Assembly: GCA_011800805.1 (NCBI GenBank)
Contig: MPNW01000387.1
Location: 113,002-147,199, forward strand
DNA: 34,198 bases
Direction of reading: 5' to 3'
Source: Hirudo medicinalis
Lineage: Eukaryota > Annelida > Clitellata > Hirudinida > Hirudinidae
Shown: positions 12,001-23,041 of the stretch, piece by piece
How positions within the stretch are numbered: the first letter of the stretch is position 1
Layout of the letters: each line of letters starts with the position of its first letter
Notes under the pieces: generated by a model
Told to the model about the DNA's origin: nothing
Databases searched by the model: none
The model's input: the letters and a program-made list of their open reading frames with translations, nothing else
Program-made: the position numbers and the translations under genes

Positions 12001-12681
12001 TACTTAATTTATAAATGCTCACCAGCTGACGTTGCGATGATGATGATGATAACAGTCTTGTCATCTTGGTATTATATATCTGGTGTTAGCATTGTTAATT
12101 GCCCAGTGCTACTCGTCGATGCTTTGTGTCAGTCCTAGTCATGTTATTGTGAATGTCATTATCATCATCGTCATCATTTTTTCAAAGGATCCAGCAGGAA
12201 CTGCCAAGGTGCTGTGCGGAGTTATCTTGCATGCTGAGAATGAATATCAGGTGACCATTCTGTTTGATATGACATTGTTTAAGAGTGAGTTATCGGTGCA
12301 AGATGACTTGAGGAGCGAGTCAAAACCTTGCTTGCGACTCAGAAGTGTTGTGCCTGCAGAAACGACTTGCAATGGGAATGCAATTCCCTTGGAAAGAGAA
12401 ATGTTGATATTGTTCATGAGAATATAATCATCCATCACCGAGTAAAAGTATCGTTATTTATTTATTCTCTAATTAATCAATAATTAACTATCTGTTATTA
12501 CTATATATATATATACATATATACACACACATAGGTGGCCATCTCCGAGAACTACCAAAACATGTCCAACACGACCTTCAAGGCCCTGAGACGAGCTCTT
12601 CCCGTGACCAGGAACAAGATCGATTGGAACAAAATCATCAGCTACAAGATCGGCTCGGAGCTCAAGAACACGGCAGAATAG
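9012..12681 (+). CDS. CAPZA: F-actin-capping protein subunit alpha
   Basis: Ten exons in continuous phase give 290 aa (human CAPZA about 286): 9012-9041, 9358-9421, 9623-9674, 10485-10548, 10855-10925, 11061-11285, 11487-11571, 11890-11961, 12188-12250, 12535-12681 (TAG 12679-12681). Family landmarks in order are [77 protein letters not shown], and the C-terminal [16 protein letters not shown] and [15 protein letters not shown], the tentacle that grips the barbed end. With the beta subunit it caps actin filament barbed ends; it also belongs to the dynactin complex. The N-terminus ([16 protein letters not shown]) is shorter in acidic residues than the human one. AATAAA signals lie at 12971-12976 and 13751-13756. 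Introns carry two SINEs. Confidence 0.96.
10130..10313 (+). mobile_element. tRNA-derived SINE (family A), copy 2
   Basis: It matches the copy at 5006-5203 from GCAGGTTGGCCGAATGGGT to GGCTAAATACAA, with a small insertion near 10180. The A and B boxes are kept (TGGCCGAATGG; ACGTTCGCAACCC). It lies in CAPZA intron 3, in the same orientation as the gene. Confidence 0.85.
11296..11319. repeat. (TA)n microsatellite
   Basis: An alternating AT tract just after the donor of the CAPZA exon 11061-11285. Confidence 0.9.
11630..11733 (-). mobile_element. tRNA-like SINE head (family B)
   Basis: On the minus strand, an A box (TGGCTCAGAGGGTAGC, complement of 11712-11727) is followed at tRNA spacing by a B box (GAGTTCAAAACCC, complement of about 11658-11671). 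I could not fold a full acceptor stem, so a SINE head or tRNA pseudogene is more likely than a working tRNA. It lies in a CAPZA intron. Confidence 0.55.
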
Positions 12682-13817
12682 CGCCTCGTCGAGATTGGTC
12701 GGCCTGCGACACTCGATTGGCCGATCGATTGCTGCCTAGGTTTCATGTTGACTATTCAAATGCTGATTGGCTGGGGTTTTTTTTTTGTCTTGACTATCAG
12801 ATGATGATGATGATCAGCAGAAGGGTTTTGTCGTTGGTCAGTTTTGAGTGGGTGTGGCCCTCAGGGAATGTTGTGTTTGCTGATTGGCTGTTCCTATGGA
12901 GGCCTGTGCCTAAAGATTTTGACCTATTTTCAACCTTTCGGGTTTTGGAAACGACTCGCTGGATTTAATCAATAAATCAATTTATTATTGGGTTACTGCT
13001 ATTGAATACCACGGACGCCAATGAAGCCAAGTGATTGTCCTTGTTTTCCTCGAGGTTATTGTTATATTTGTTGCATGTCCCACTTGCTTCCAAGATACAT
13101 GATTCCTCTCTTGTACTTTTAAATCATGTGGTTGTAATGTCTGCATTGGTAATGGGTAATGAGTGGCGATGAAGCGAGTGAGTGATGTGTGGAATTATGA
13201 TCACGACGAAAGCTTTCGACAAAATAGTCATCATCGCCTTGTTCTTCAGCCTCCATTCACTCGCTTCGACCAGTAACGCTGGATGTTTTAGGAACTTTTA
13301 AATATCGCTTCAATTTAAATTCCTACTTTTCGCTTCATTGATTGGTTGTCGTCACATTGTGCAGCCATGGCCCTCGTCCAATAGAAGATCACCGTTTTGG
13401 CTCGGAGCTTGCCAGTTCGAGTTCAACCCGTACAATGTTCATCGCCCTCCCAGAATGTTTTGGGTTTTGTTTTCTTTTATTTAATTATTCCTTTCTTTTT
13501 CCATGCAGCCTTCGAAGGTCGTCGGTTGCTGCCGCAGAATGTTGATTGGATTAGTTCGCTGTTATCAGCATTGTTATTGTTAGCATCGTCGTCATCACAC
13601 GTAGTTGCCGATACTTTTTCGTCCAAAACTTTAATAATACTGGTAGCCACGATGAACTCTCTGGTAATGATTGTCGACAAGGTATAGTGAAGAGGAAGAT
13701 GATGATGACATATTAGCTGCTCAGAAGTCTTGTCCGTTCACCCTGAACTCAATAAAAATGATCATGTTTGAACGGTCGTTGTTTTGTTTTTTCTTAGGGG
13801 CTGGCAATATGTCATAT
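12682..13817. other. CAPZA 3' UTR and intergenic DNA
   Basis: It holds two plus-strand AATAAA signals (12971-12976 and 13751-13756), so CAPZA may have short and long 3' ends. The open frames at 13342-13687 have no recognisable motif or codon pattern. I see no gene here. Confidence 0.5.
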
Positions 13818-14212
13818 ATGACATCCATATATGAAAACTTTGCACTCCCCCTCCCCCTGTCCACAAGCATCCACATCAAGTTACTCCCCTGTGTGGAAGT
13901 CCACCTGCTGGCAACGTAAAATGCACATCTATCTCCATAATTTAAACGTCAGTGCAATGACCCTCCATGTCCATGAAGTATCATGAGTCCACGACAAGAC
14001 AATGCAAGCTGAGATCGAGGCCCCCTCACGACATCTAAGTTTAAAACTGATAAGTTCTCACTCGCAATTTATGGGTCAAATTGTTAAAAAAAAGTAGGTT
14101 TATTTTACGATATTTTTGCTACATTTATTGTTTTTGTGGACATCCACATTCTGCTGACCCTCCTGCCACAAGCGTCGGCTTTGTTCAGACCCCCTCTCCA
14201 TGTGGACGTCAT
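13818..14212 (+). mobile_element. MITE-like repeat, copy 2 (both ends present)
   Basis: It starts ATGACATCCA and ends TGTGGACGTCAT (14201-14212), the reverse complement of the ATGACGTCCACA that opens copy 1, so the element has short inverted ends. Internal palindromes GTGGAAGTCCAC (13893-13904) and GTGGACATCCAC (14136-14147) sit where copy 1 has its own. There is no coding capacity. It lies between CAPZA and IFT81. Confidence 0.7.
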
Positions 14213-14273
14213 GAATGGATGACCCCATGGCTTCGAGCGATCGAACGAATCAAATTTAAGTCACAAGTTAGAA

Positions 14274-14279
14274 TTTATT
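14274..14279 (-). terminator. Candidate polyadenylation signal of IFT81
   Basis: Minus-strand AATAAA (plus-strand TTTATT) 233 bases past the IFT81 stop codon; the first exact hexamer I found on that side. Confidence 0.45.
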
Positions 14280-14401
14280 ACAACTCGTGCCTCGCGAGAA
14301 CAGAACCACATTGGCACTTGGTTTTAAAATTATGTCCGCCAACAGTAGCACTGTGCCTGTTGAAAACTTGCACCATTTCGGGCAGAAGTCCTAATATTTG
14401 C

Positions 14402-14450
14402 ATAATTATTATAATTTATAATTATTATAATTTATAATTATTATAATTAA
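14402..14450. repeat. AT-rich palindromic tandem repeat
   Basis: An 18-base unit made of ATAATTTATAATTATT repeated about 2.5 times, each unit nearly self-complementary. It lies in the presumed IFT81 3' UTR. Confidence 0.8.
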
Positions 14451-14511
14451 CTGGGGGTGAAATTGCGTCACATTGTAACTGGAATTCGGGTCCGTTCATC
14501 ACCAAGGCGTC

Positions 14512-17500
14512 TCAGAGTATGAGCCTGTTGCTGGAATTTCCTCTCGAAGCCCCCCTGTCAGCCCTGAGGCCTGCTTCCTTAGGATTCCCAGAAGTTGCAA
14601 GTTTCAGTTTCAATTGCATGAGTCTCTCTAGGTCCCTCCACATCCTTGCCTGCTTCACATTGCTTTCCTGGTGGTTGGAGTCGATGATGATGATGACGAT
14701 GTTGGTGATAATGATGATGATGATTGTGATAATGATTGTGTGAGAGTCAGAAAAGCAGGTACTCTCCTTTTATGACATAATTATACACATGTTATTTGTT
14801 CCACTTATTACCTAAATTTTTTAAAAATATTTTTGAGCATTTAGTAATTTAATAATAAGCTATTGCATAAATATTACGTAGAACAACCAATAATGCATAG
14901 CAATAACAATAAATATTTACATAAATATATTGCAGGTTGGTTTTTTAATCATGGTGCTGGGAAAATGATGACATCACCTGGTTGTCCCTCAGCATGAGCT
15001 GCTTCTCTTTCAGCTGCCTCCCCAAATGTTCCTGCTCCTGGATCTTTTTGGCCATGACCTCTCTAATTAATAATAATAATAATAATTTAGTATTTATCAT
15101 TTATTACCTTGCTCTCTAATTAATAATAATAATAATAATTTAGTATTTATCATTTATTACCTTGCTTGTTTATTTATTGATTTATTCATTCACCCATTCA
15201 TTCATTCATCCATCCATTCATTTATTTAGGCCATAAATTTAAAACATTGAGCGACCAACACAAATATGCACAAACAGTAATGGAATGACAGCACGAGTAG
15301 CATTGGAAAGAGAGCAAAAAGACATCAGATGCCTCAAGGTGAGATTGATGCACTCAGAAATTAAATGTGATTAATTTAATAATATTAACTTTTCAATAAC
15401 ATTATGACTAATATTATTAATACTATAATTAATAGTAATAATTATCAAGTATTGTAATTATTTTCATAGTCTGTGTTACAGAAAATGAAATCACCCTCCA
15501 GTGGCATTACAGGAGGTTACAAATCACTGTTGCCGATATTTGCACAAGTTTATTTATTGAATGCTTAATTATTATTAATTCATTTTTTTTTGTGGATAAA
15601 AGTAAAATCTAATGTATAACTTATAAACAGTGCCTCGACAGACATAACAGACAGAAAAGTAACTTCTAAGCCAACTATTAGTCAATTCAAGTACGACCCT
15701 CATGGCCTCTTCGACCTCTGACCTCATGGAGTTCAATCCCTGTGAGAGTTTAGTCTTAACCAGGTAGGAGTTGCTACTCAAAGCCTATGTTTTTCAAGGT
15801 AGGTGTCTCGTGGCCAATAAAAACAAAGACAACAACATCAACTTGCCTAAAGGACTTTTTCTTGTCGTCTGATGCTGGGTGCATCTTGAGTTCCTGTTCT
15901 GCCCTCTCCAGTAGAACCTGCTCGGACTTCATCTCCATCTGGAGGAGGCGTATCCGCGACTCGTCTGCATTTACATTCTCCTGTAAGCTGCCTACCTCCT
16001 GAAGATTGAGATGGTTTTGAGGTGATTATGGCCAATGATGACGACGATGATGTTAGTTATGATGAGGTTGGTGATGGCTGAGGATAATATAATGACCATG
16101 GTGGTGATTATTGTGATGGTAACAATGGTAACAGTTGGATGGAATTTCAAATGATTTGAACAACATCAAAAGTATTTTAGAGATGTTAGTTGAACAACAG
16201 CAGATTTAAAGAAATGATTTATCATTGTTAAGTTAATTATTATTATTATTATTATTATTGTTGTTGTTGTTGTTTTTCTTCTTATTATTATTATTTTTAT
16301 GTTATTATTTCTTTGATGATTTATTAATTTTTCCATTAATTTTCAAATAACTCAAACTCACCCTCTCCAGGTTGGACCAGTTGCTTTCGCATCCAGCCTG
16401 CACTGCGTCGTATTTTGACTTTTTTTCCTTGTGTCGAGTGGTCAACTCCTTTGATTGTACGACGGTTAATTGATCAATAATTTATTAAAAATACGAATTA
16501 AAACATTTGATCTTAAAATCTCGCTCAAACACAACTTAAAATAAAGAAATTGTTTAAGATATAGCAACATATCGTTTGGATATTATCCCAGACGAATATT
16601 CGTCCAATGAAAGAATCACAATCCGTGCCATCCCGACCTGGATTTCCTGCCTGAGTGGGCGGAGCTCCTTGATGATCGGTGCGAGTATCTGCTTCTTGCG
16701 ATCGATTTTATTGTTGAGCTGTTGGACCATGAGCGAAATGTCCTCGAGTTTCTGAGCTTTCTCCTCGTCGAGGTTGCTCTTGATGCTCGACACGTTTTCC
16801 AGGGCTTCCTGAGTCTCGTGGTAGCCCGACACCCCGTGGCTGCTCTCGTAGGCACCCTGGATTGTTGTGCAAGCAGTTTGTGGTCAGGATCGATATCAGC
16901 GGGTAATGTTTTCTAGTTGACTTTTAGTTTTGTTTGATTCAACGAAGAGTTGAAGTTTTTAAAATATTGTTTCAAACGAGATCATCTCAATGAACATTCA
17001 ATCATGAAACATTAACATTTATCACATACAAGACCAACAACATGACAATCAACCATCATCGTCGTCGTCATATCAGCTGCAGCATCACAACTACCGTCAT
17101 CATAACAACCACTTCATCATCATCATCATCGCAACAAATACCAGCTGCTGGTGGATGTGTTGGGACTGTTTGGCTAGAAGTTCCTCTGTCCTCACAAGAA
17201 TGTCAGACTCGATCTTCAACTCTGACAACTCCTTGCGACGCTCCTTGTACTCTGTGTGCTTTGATCGCAGCTGCTGAGCCAGCTTCCTCAGCTGTGGATG
17301 CATGGATGGATGGATGCATGGATGGATGCATGGATGAGTGTTTTAGGAGGATGGCTTTATGATGATGGCTCCATACAACAACAAAAAATAATATTGTAGT
17401 AGTAGTAGCAGCAGCAGTTGTAGTAATAATAATGATAATAATAATAATATTAATTATAATAATATTAATAATAATAATAACGCAATGCTGACAACAATGG

Positions 17501-18954
17501 TGATGATGACGACAGCCACGATGATGATGAAACAACAACCTCATCAACACTCATAGTCTCCTCCCCTCCATTCCTCTCCTGCACTCTCCTCCTCTTCGCA
17601 TTGCACTCCTGTTCAATCTTCTGCACTTCATTCCTCGTCTGGTTCAGGGTCTCGGCCACGGCATCCTTCTTGTTCCTCACGATGCTCGCCTTGATGGGAA
17701 TACCGACTTGGTTATTTTTTGGACGACAAAGATGACTGGTTTTATTTTTGGCTGACAGTTGTTGATTGGTCGATTAAAGCAGGTTGACGAGTGCTATTTA
17801 CTCAACATTATTTATGGTTTAAAGTAATATGTGATTATGAGAATGATTAATATTAATGAGTTGATGAGAATGATGATGATGATGATGATGATGATGATAA
17901 TGATGATGATGACGACGACGACGACGACATTGACAAGGACAACCTGCTGCCTGTAGAGTTCTCCCCCGCTGATCTTTGAGTCAGACATGTTGGACATCTT
18001 CTTCTCAAGGAGCTTGTTTATCTCCATGTTTGTGGATCGGATCTGAATACAAAGTCATAGTCGTCGTCATCATCATCATTACTACAAGCAGCAACAGAAT
18101 CATTAATAGTTTATTTGTTGCTACTCTTTGTTCAATGAGTCATCATCACCACTGAAACCATCATCGTCGTCGTCGTCATCATCATCATCATTATTAATTG
18201 ACCTTCTGATGTATGGCATCCAGGTCAGCCTGACCCATTGCGGGTTCGAGCGCGACCCTCATGGCCTCTTCGACCTCTGACCTCACAGAGTTCAACTCTT
18301 GTGGAAGTTTTGTCTTCACCAGGTAGGAGTTGCTGCTCACTTCCTCCTCCAGTCTCTGGAGCAGACCTGGTTGTTGATGATGATGATGATGTCAGTGGTT
18401 ATGATGACGCTGCTGATATCAATTCTAGTGGTGCTGCAGATGATGATGATGATGATGATGATGNCATCATCATCATCATCCTCATCATCGTCATCATCAT
18501 CAACGTCATCGTCATCGTCATCATCATAATCATCGTCATCGTCGTCATCATGATCATCATGATCATCATCATCACCACCAACATCATCATCATCATCATC
18601 ACCACCAACATCATCATCATCATCATCATCATTGTCATACCATATTCCTCTGGTCTTGCTTCTGCCTGTGAATCTTGATGTTCCTGTCATTCTCGCTCCT
18701 GAGATTCCTGGCTGCTTGAAGCATCGGCTCGCTGTTGGCAACTGAAGCCACCTAATAATAATAATATTATAATTACTATGCCACTGGTTTTGCATAATTA
18801 ATACATTAATAATGACATTAGCAATAATTTGGTACTAAATAGTAATGATAATAATGATAATCATGATGTTGATAATAATAACAACAACAACAGAAGCAGC
18901 AGAGGTAGCAGCAACAACAATTAACTATAATGATAATGATAATGATAATGATAG

Positions 18955-19019
<65 letters not shown>

Positions 19020-20759
19020 CTGATATTCATACTTGCAGTTCATTTATAGAGCCATACGAGCTTTTTGTTAACCAGTTATGTAGCGCTCCTTCCCAAGAGC
19101 ATTTGTGGTAAGGTTGGCTGTTAACATGAACTGTTGCCATTACTACCATGTGCTGGAACACCACCTTCTGGGCACCCCCAATAACCTTAGCTAACTTGAA
19201 CTCTCGACCCAACCTTCTTCCTTAGTTAACCTCATGACCTTACCTTTTTCTTGAGCTTGTCAACCCTCCTGATGAGTTGGTCCTTCTCCGTTTCCATGGA
19301 TTCGATGTCCTTCTTGACATCCGAGGTGTTGAAGCCACTGTTGCGGAGTGTGTTCAGTTGTTTATGGGTCTCCTTGAACAGCTCCATGAAACCAGAGTAC
19401 TGTCATCATGTTGTAAGTTATTTGTAACAATGTAGCTATTATTATATTATATTATATTACATTGTATTATGCTATATTACAATATTTAACTAACAATAGC
19501 CTGCTAAACATATCACAAATTCGTAATTTACAAACCGCTCTTTTCATGTTTTCATATGATTTCAATTCTCTTCCCAAAATATTCTCTGGCTTTATTATAT
19601 CAAGCAATAACTACAACAACTACAATAACTACAATAATCCTTCTCATTTCTTACGTAATGTACATGAATACAGTCCTTCTTTTTCTAAGTCCACTCTAAA
19701 ATTATTCTCAATTCAATGTTATGGTCCTAGACTTTACTCCTCTATACCTTCATCTATCAAAGATCTAACTCAATTAAATACATGTCCTTTTAATTTGCTT
19801 TATTTATTATTTAAAAAGTCGTATAAACAATATTTATNTAAATTACTCTTTGTAAAAGCTTACTGTATATAATGATTTATTTGGATCAGTCTGATAGCGG
19901 AAGCGTGCGCTTCCTTAAGGCTGGCCCTTTGAGTTTATTTGAATTTGTTTTAATGCTTTTGCTTTATATATAACAGCTTGTTTGTTTAAATCAATAAAAA
20001 CTCAAAAACTTAAAAAAAAATATATTATATAGAGTCCACTCACCTGTTCGTATAGATCGGCAACAGTGCTGTCCACCAGGAACTCTGCAGGTATTTCCAC
20101 CTTTACAAGGTACTTGGCCAGATAGGCTCTCTCCTTGAGCTCTTGTTTCTTCTTCAACACCCAGTTTAACATCGGGTGGATCGTTCGTTTCTTTCCTTCG
20201 ACCACCCCCTGTCTGAACGTGCTCCTGGAGTATCAATGATGATGATGATGGCGATGACATTGACTAAGGTCATTGGCAAGAACAAATAATAGCATGTAAT
20301 TGTTATGATATTTATGATGATGACCAGTGTGAAGACTTAAAAGCCTCAACATCACCACTCACTGGTCTTCATCTGCTGGATTGTACTTGAAGATCCTGAG
20401 CATCTCAAAAATCCTCATGGCTGTCTCCTCAGGAGTTTCCTCCCTCACATCAATTTTTTGCTGTCAAATATTTTCATTTGAATGTTTTAATATAGAAGTA
20501 TTATAGTGGCACATTCATAAAATTCAATGTTCATAATTAAATGCACCAATGTTTTCCACTTGCAAAATTATTTACCAAATTAAAGAAATAAACTTATATT
20601 ATGATTAAAGCTCACGTTTGGTTCGATGTCTGCCAAGACATCGGTCAAAACTTGTAACAATGAGAGTCCTTCCAAGGAATCAAAACTAATCAAACTGTAG
20701 CCTTTGTTGAACGGAGGCTTGTTCAACTCGCCAACAATAAATTTCAGTGTTTCACTCAT
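14512..20759 (-). CDS. IFT81: IFT81, intraflagellar transport protein 81 (one exon missing at an N)
   Basis: Fourteen exons: 20616-20759, 20366-20463 (about), 20044-20224, 19244-19399, 18641-18751, 18203-18366, 17944-18042, 17540-17689, 17142-17291, 16638-16856, 16362-16448, 15847-15998, 14978-15062, 14512-14667 (TGA 14514-14512). The start [18 protein letters not shown] and [20 protein letters not shown] are the calponin-homology-like tubulin-binding domain of IFT81. [20 protein letters not shown] and [20 protein letters not shown] follow, then long coiled coils to the conserved end MWRDLERLM and NRLIL. IFT81 pairs with IFT74 in IFT-B and carries tubulin into cilia. Phase breaks only between 18641 and 18366, where human has about 29 more residues and this sequence has an N. 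The intron after exon 15847-15998 is GC-AG. Introns hold a LINE tail and a copy of part of exon 18203-18366. Confidence 0.95.
15059..15164. repeat. 53-bp tandem duplication at an IFT81 splice acceptor
   Basis: Bases 15059-15111 and 15112-15164 are identical (each starts CTCTCTAATTAATAATAATA). The first copy contains the acceptor of the IFT81 exon 14978-15062; the second copies the acceptor sequence just upstream. Confidence 0.95.
15686..15780 (-). pseudogene. Partial duplicate of an IFT81 exon inside a later IFT81 intron
   Basis: This 95-base stretch matches 18245-18339, inside exon 18203-18366, at roughly 85 percent by eye. Translated on the minus strand it reads [19 protein letters not shown] then [12 protein letters not shown]; the real exon reads [19 protein letters not shown] then [12 protein letters not shown]. 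The frame is still open, but both exon edges and their splice sites are missing. Confidence 0.85.
16219..16295. repeat. (ATT)n/(GTT)n compound microsatellite
   Basis: Runs of ATT then GTT then TTA in an IFT81 intron; low complexity only. Confidence 0.9.
17868..17931. repeat. (GAT)n/(GAC)n microsatellite
   Basis: A trinucleotide run beside the IFT81 exon 17944-18042, starting a few bases past its donor. Several similar (CAT)n runs occur in other IFT81 introns (near 17045, 17500 and 18060-18190). Confidence 0.9.
18440..18632. repeat. (GAT)n / N / (CAT)n microsatellite with assembly break
   Basis: Plus-strand GAT repeats run into the N at 18464, after which the repeats are CAT, the opposite strand sense, and go on to about 18632 with variation. 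This is an inverted pair of microsatellites around an unresolved base. The missing IFT81 exon should lie here. Confidence 0.9.
18925..19017. repeat. (AATGAT)n/(AAT)n microsatellite
   Basis: AATGAT hexamers pass into AAT triplets in the IFT81 intron between exons 19244-19399 and 18641-18751. Confidence 0.95.
19441..20018 (+). mobile_element. 3' end of a non-LTR retrotransposon (LINE)
   Basis: The open frame 19462-19872 has the shape of the tail of a Jockey/CR1/L2-type reverse transcriptase [47 protein letters not shown] and [11 protein letters not shown] unique region follows, then AATAAA and an A-rich tail near 20018. All upstream parts are missing, as with 5'-truncated insertions. The N at 19838 falls in one codon. 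It lies antisense in the IFT81 intron 19400-20043. Family assignment beyond LINE is a guess. Confidence 0.8.
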
Positions 20760-21026
20760 TATTAGAACAAAATATTAAACCAATCCGAGAATTCCAGAGA
20801 AATCTTCGATTAAACTTGAGAATTCCCGGCACGACAATTTTAAAATTGTAAAATTTTAAATGCTTAATCGAATAATAAAGCTGTCTAAAATTTTAAAATC
20901 AACTCTTTATTTTGGTAACCAACAAACTGTTTACAGTAACTGCAAAGAATTGATAATTTATAATCTATTTTCCCTCGTTGGTGTTCGCCTGTCTATGTTT
21001 ACGTTGTTTTGCTGAGTGGTGAAGAA
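20760..21026. promoter_or_regulatory. Probable bidirectional promoter, IFT81/PSMB6
   Basis: 267 bases separate the divergent ATG codons of IFT81 and PSMB6. It contains no coding frame. Promoter function is inferred from position only. Confidence 0.5.
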
Positions 21027-22972
21027 ATGGCGTATACAACTACCGACAGGTTTTCCGAGAAATGTATGCCGTCATCCATTGGGCTCGACTGGCTTCAAGA
21101 GTTGACAACCGGGGTAAACTTCGTTTTGACTATCGTGTTTTATTGGGGTTTCGGAACTGCTTCAATGTTCATTCCTAATTTTGCTCACTCATCGTGGTCA
21201 ATTATATTTGATTACGTAGTGCTTTGGAGTTTAAGCATTTATTGCGGTTGTTTTTTGGCTTTTTAAATTTAAAATTGGTTTCTGTTTTCTTTAAAATGGG
21301 GGTTAATGTAACTTTTCGCACAAATTCAACAAAGCGTTATAAACCGTTATCATGTAAGATATGTTTTGCGTCTTTATTTAATATGCTAAATTGCACTAAA
21401 ATATTTGCCTTAAATTTTGTTATGTTATGTTTGTAACTGCATTATTGGTTCCTGTTACTATCTAGAAGTAATGTTTTACCAATTTGGAAGCCAATACTTT
21501 CCAGGCAATAATTGATCAATCATTTTAACTAAATCCATTTTTAATTACCCTAATTTATTTACAATGTTAATTTCATTTTCCAGACGACTGTCATGGCCGT
21601 CGAGTTTGATGGAGGTGTTGTCATTGGTGCTGACTCAAGGACTACGTCAGGGTTGGTGTCGATGATTGAACAACCTTGTTTTAATGATTTAAAAACTCAT
21701 GCATTAAAAATCATTATGTTTTGTGATTATCGTTCTAAAAAATGTATTGAAAATACACATCCTATTCGTCAATAGATTGACACATGCACGACGTAATTAT
21801 ATTATTCGCCAGCCATAAGACCATTGCAAATTGCTTTTCAATTTTTATCTTTTTAAACCATCAGGAGTTATGTGGCCAACCGAGTGACTGACAAGTTGAC
21901 AAAAGTCAGCGACCTCATCTACTGTTGCAGGTCTGGTTCTGCGGCCGACACGCAAGCCATCGCCGATGTGGTGTCATACCACATGTCTGTGCACAAGTAA
22001 GTCATCTCTTCTGCTCATGGTTTATGCTTGATGGTAAACAATAGAAGGGACGATTGCTTGAAATTCATCCAAAAATAAGATGAACACAAGCTAGCCATCA
22101 GTTCTGCCTGATGGTAAACATTGTAAGATCCCTGTCATTTAATATGATAGGGTGGAATGTTGCTAAAATTATCCTGATATGTCGATGTGTTGCACATTGA
22201 CACTCTACAAAGAGGTCTTTGATTGGATGGCATAAGGCTATTTATATCCAATCTCAACAAGTGCGCTCGGATTGAATAATATTCAACATCGAATAATAGG
22301 ATGGAGTACGGAGGCCAGCCACTGGTGAAGTCTGCAGCCAAGCTCTTCCAGGAGTTGTGCTACTCGTACAGGGATCAAATGTCCGCTGGAATCATTTGTG
22401 CTGGATGGGATCCCAAGGAAGGAGGACAGGTGAGTGATGATGGCCCACATTATTAAACAGTGGCCTTGTAAATATATCATGTCTTCTAGCTCATTAATCT
22501 GTAGGAATAATGTCCTTGTTGTGTTAAGTAAGCTCACTGAGATTCAAAGTGCATAAACGAAGACCATTGTTAAACCATTTCAAATTGCATTCCCACCGCA
22601 GGTCTACTGCATTCCTCTCGGAGGCATGTGCATCAGACAGCCTTTCACCATCGGTGGATCAGGCAGCACCTACATTTATGGCTACGTCGATGCCACCTAC
22701 AAGGAGAAGATGAATGTCAAGGAGTGTCTGGAATTCACAGCTAATGGTTAGTCATTTCAATATTTTCATTTGGTAACGAAACTCATTGGAATGTTTTCTG
22801 GTGTTATAACAACGATACTTAACGGTTTTGTTCTATAATTTCAGCTGTCAGTCTTGCTATTGGAAGGGACGGCTCTAGTGGAGGCATCATCCGACTGGCC
22901 GTCATCACCAAGGATGGAGTGGAAAGACATACCCTCATGCCAAATCAGCATCCTCGCTTCTCAGAGTTGTAG
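21027..22972 (+). CDS. PSMB6: Proteasome subunit beta type-6 (beta-1, caspase-like)
   Basis: Six exons: 21027-21113, 21584-21651, 21865-21996, 22300-22429, 22602-22746, 22845-22972 (TAG), in continuous phase, 229 aa (human about 239). A propeptide of about 29 residues ends ELTTG; cleavage there exposes Thr1 of [19 protein letters not shown], the catalytic nucleophile, with Asp17, Arg19 and Lys33 (TDKLTK) present. [11 protein letters not shown] carries the Arg45 that gives beta-1 its preference for cutting after acidic residues. [37 protein letters not shown] and [15 protein letters not shown] follow, as in the family. It works in the 20S core. The ATG at 21027 is chosen because it gives a normal propeptide. 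AATAAA lies at 23036-23041. Confidence 0.97.
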
Positions 22973-23035
22973 ACTAAATTGTTTTTTCTGGACATGTCTT
23001 CTGCTAGGAAGTTCTTGCATACTTAATGTTGACCC

Positions 23036-23041
23036 AATAAA
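23036..23041 (+). terminator. Polyadenylation signal of PSMB6
   Basis: AATAAA 64 bases after the stop codon, the first on this strand. Confidence 0.75.

Noticed and set aside
13342..13687. Overlapping ORFs downstream of CAPZA
   Set aside because: No motif, no codon signal and several frames open together; more likely 3' UTR or intergenic.
16616..16916. Overlapping ORFs on both strands around IFT81 exon 16638-16856
   Set aside because: They are shadows of that exon in other frames.
18238..19030. ORFs of poly-Asp, poly-Ile, poly-Met or poly-Ser
   Set aside because: All come from (CAT)n, (GAT)n and (AAT)n microsatellites.
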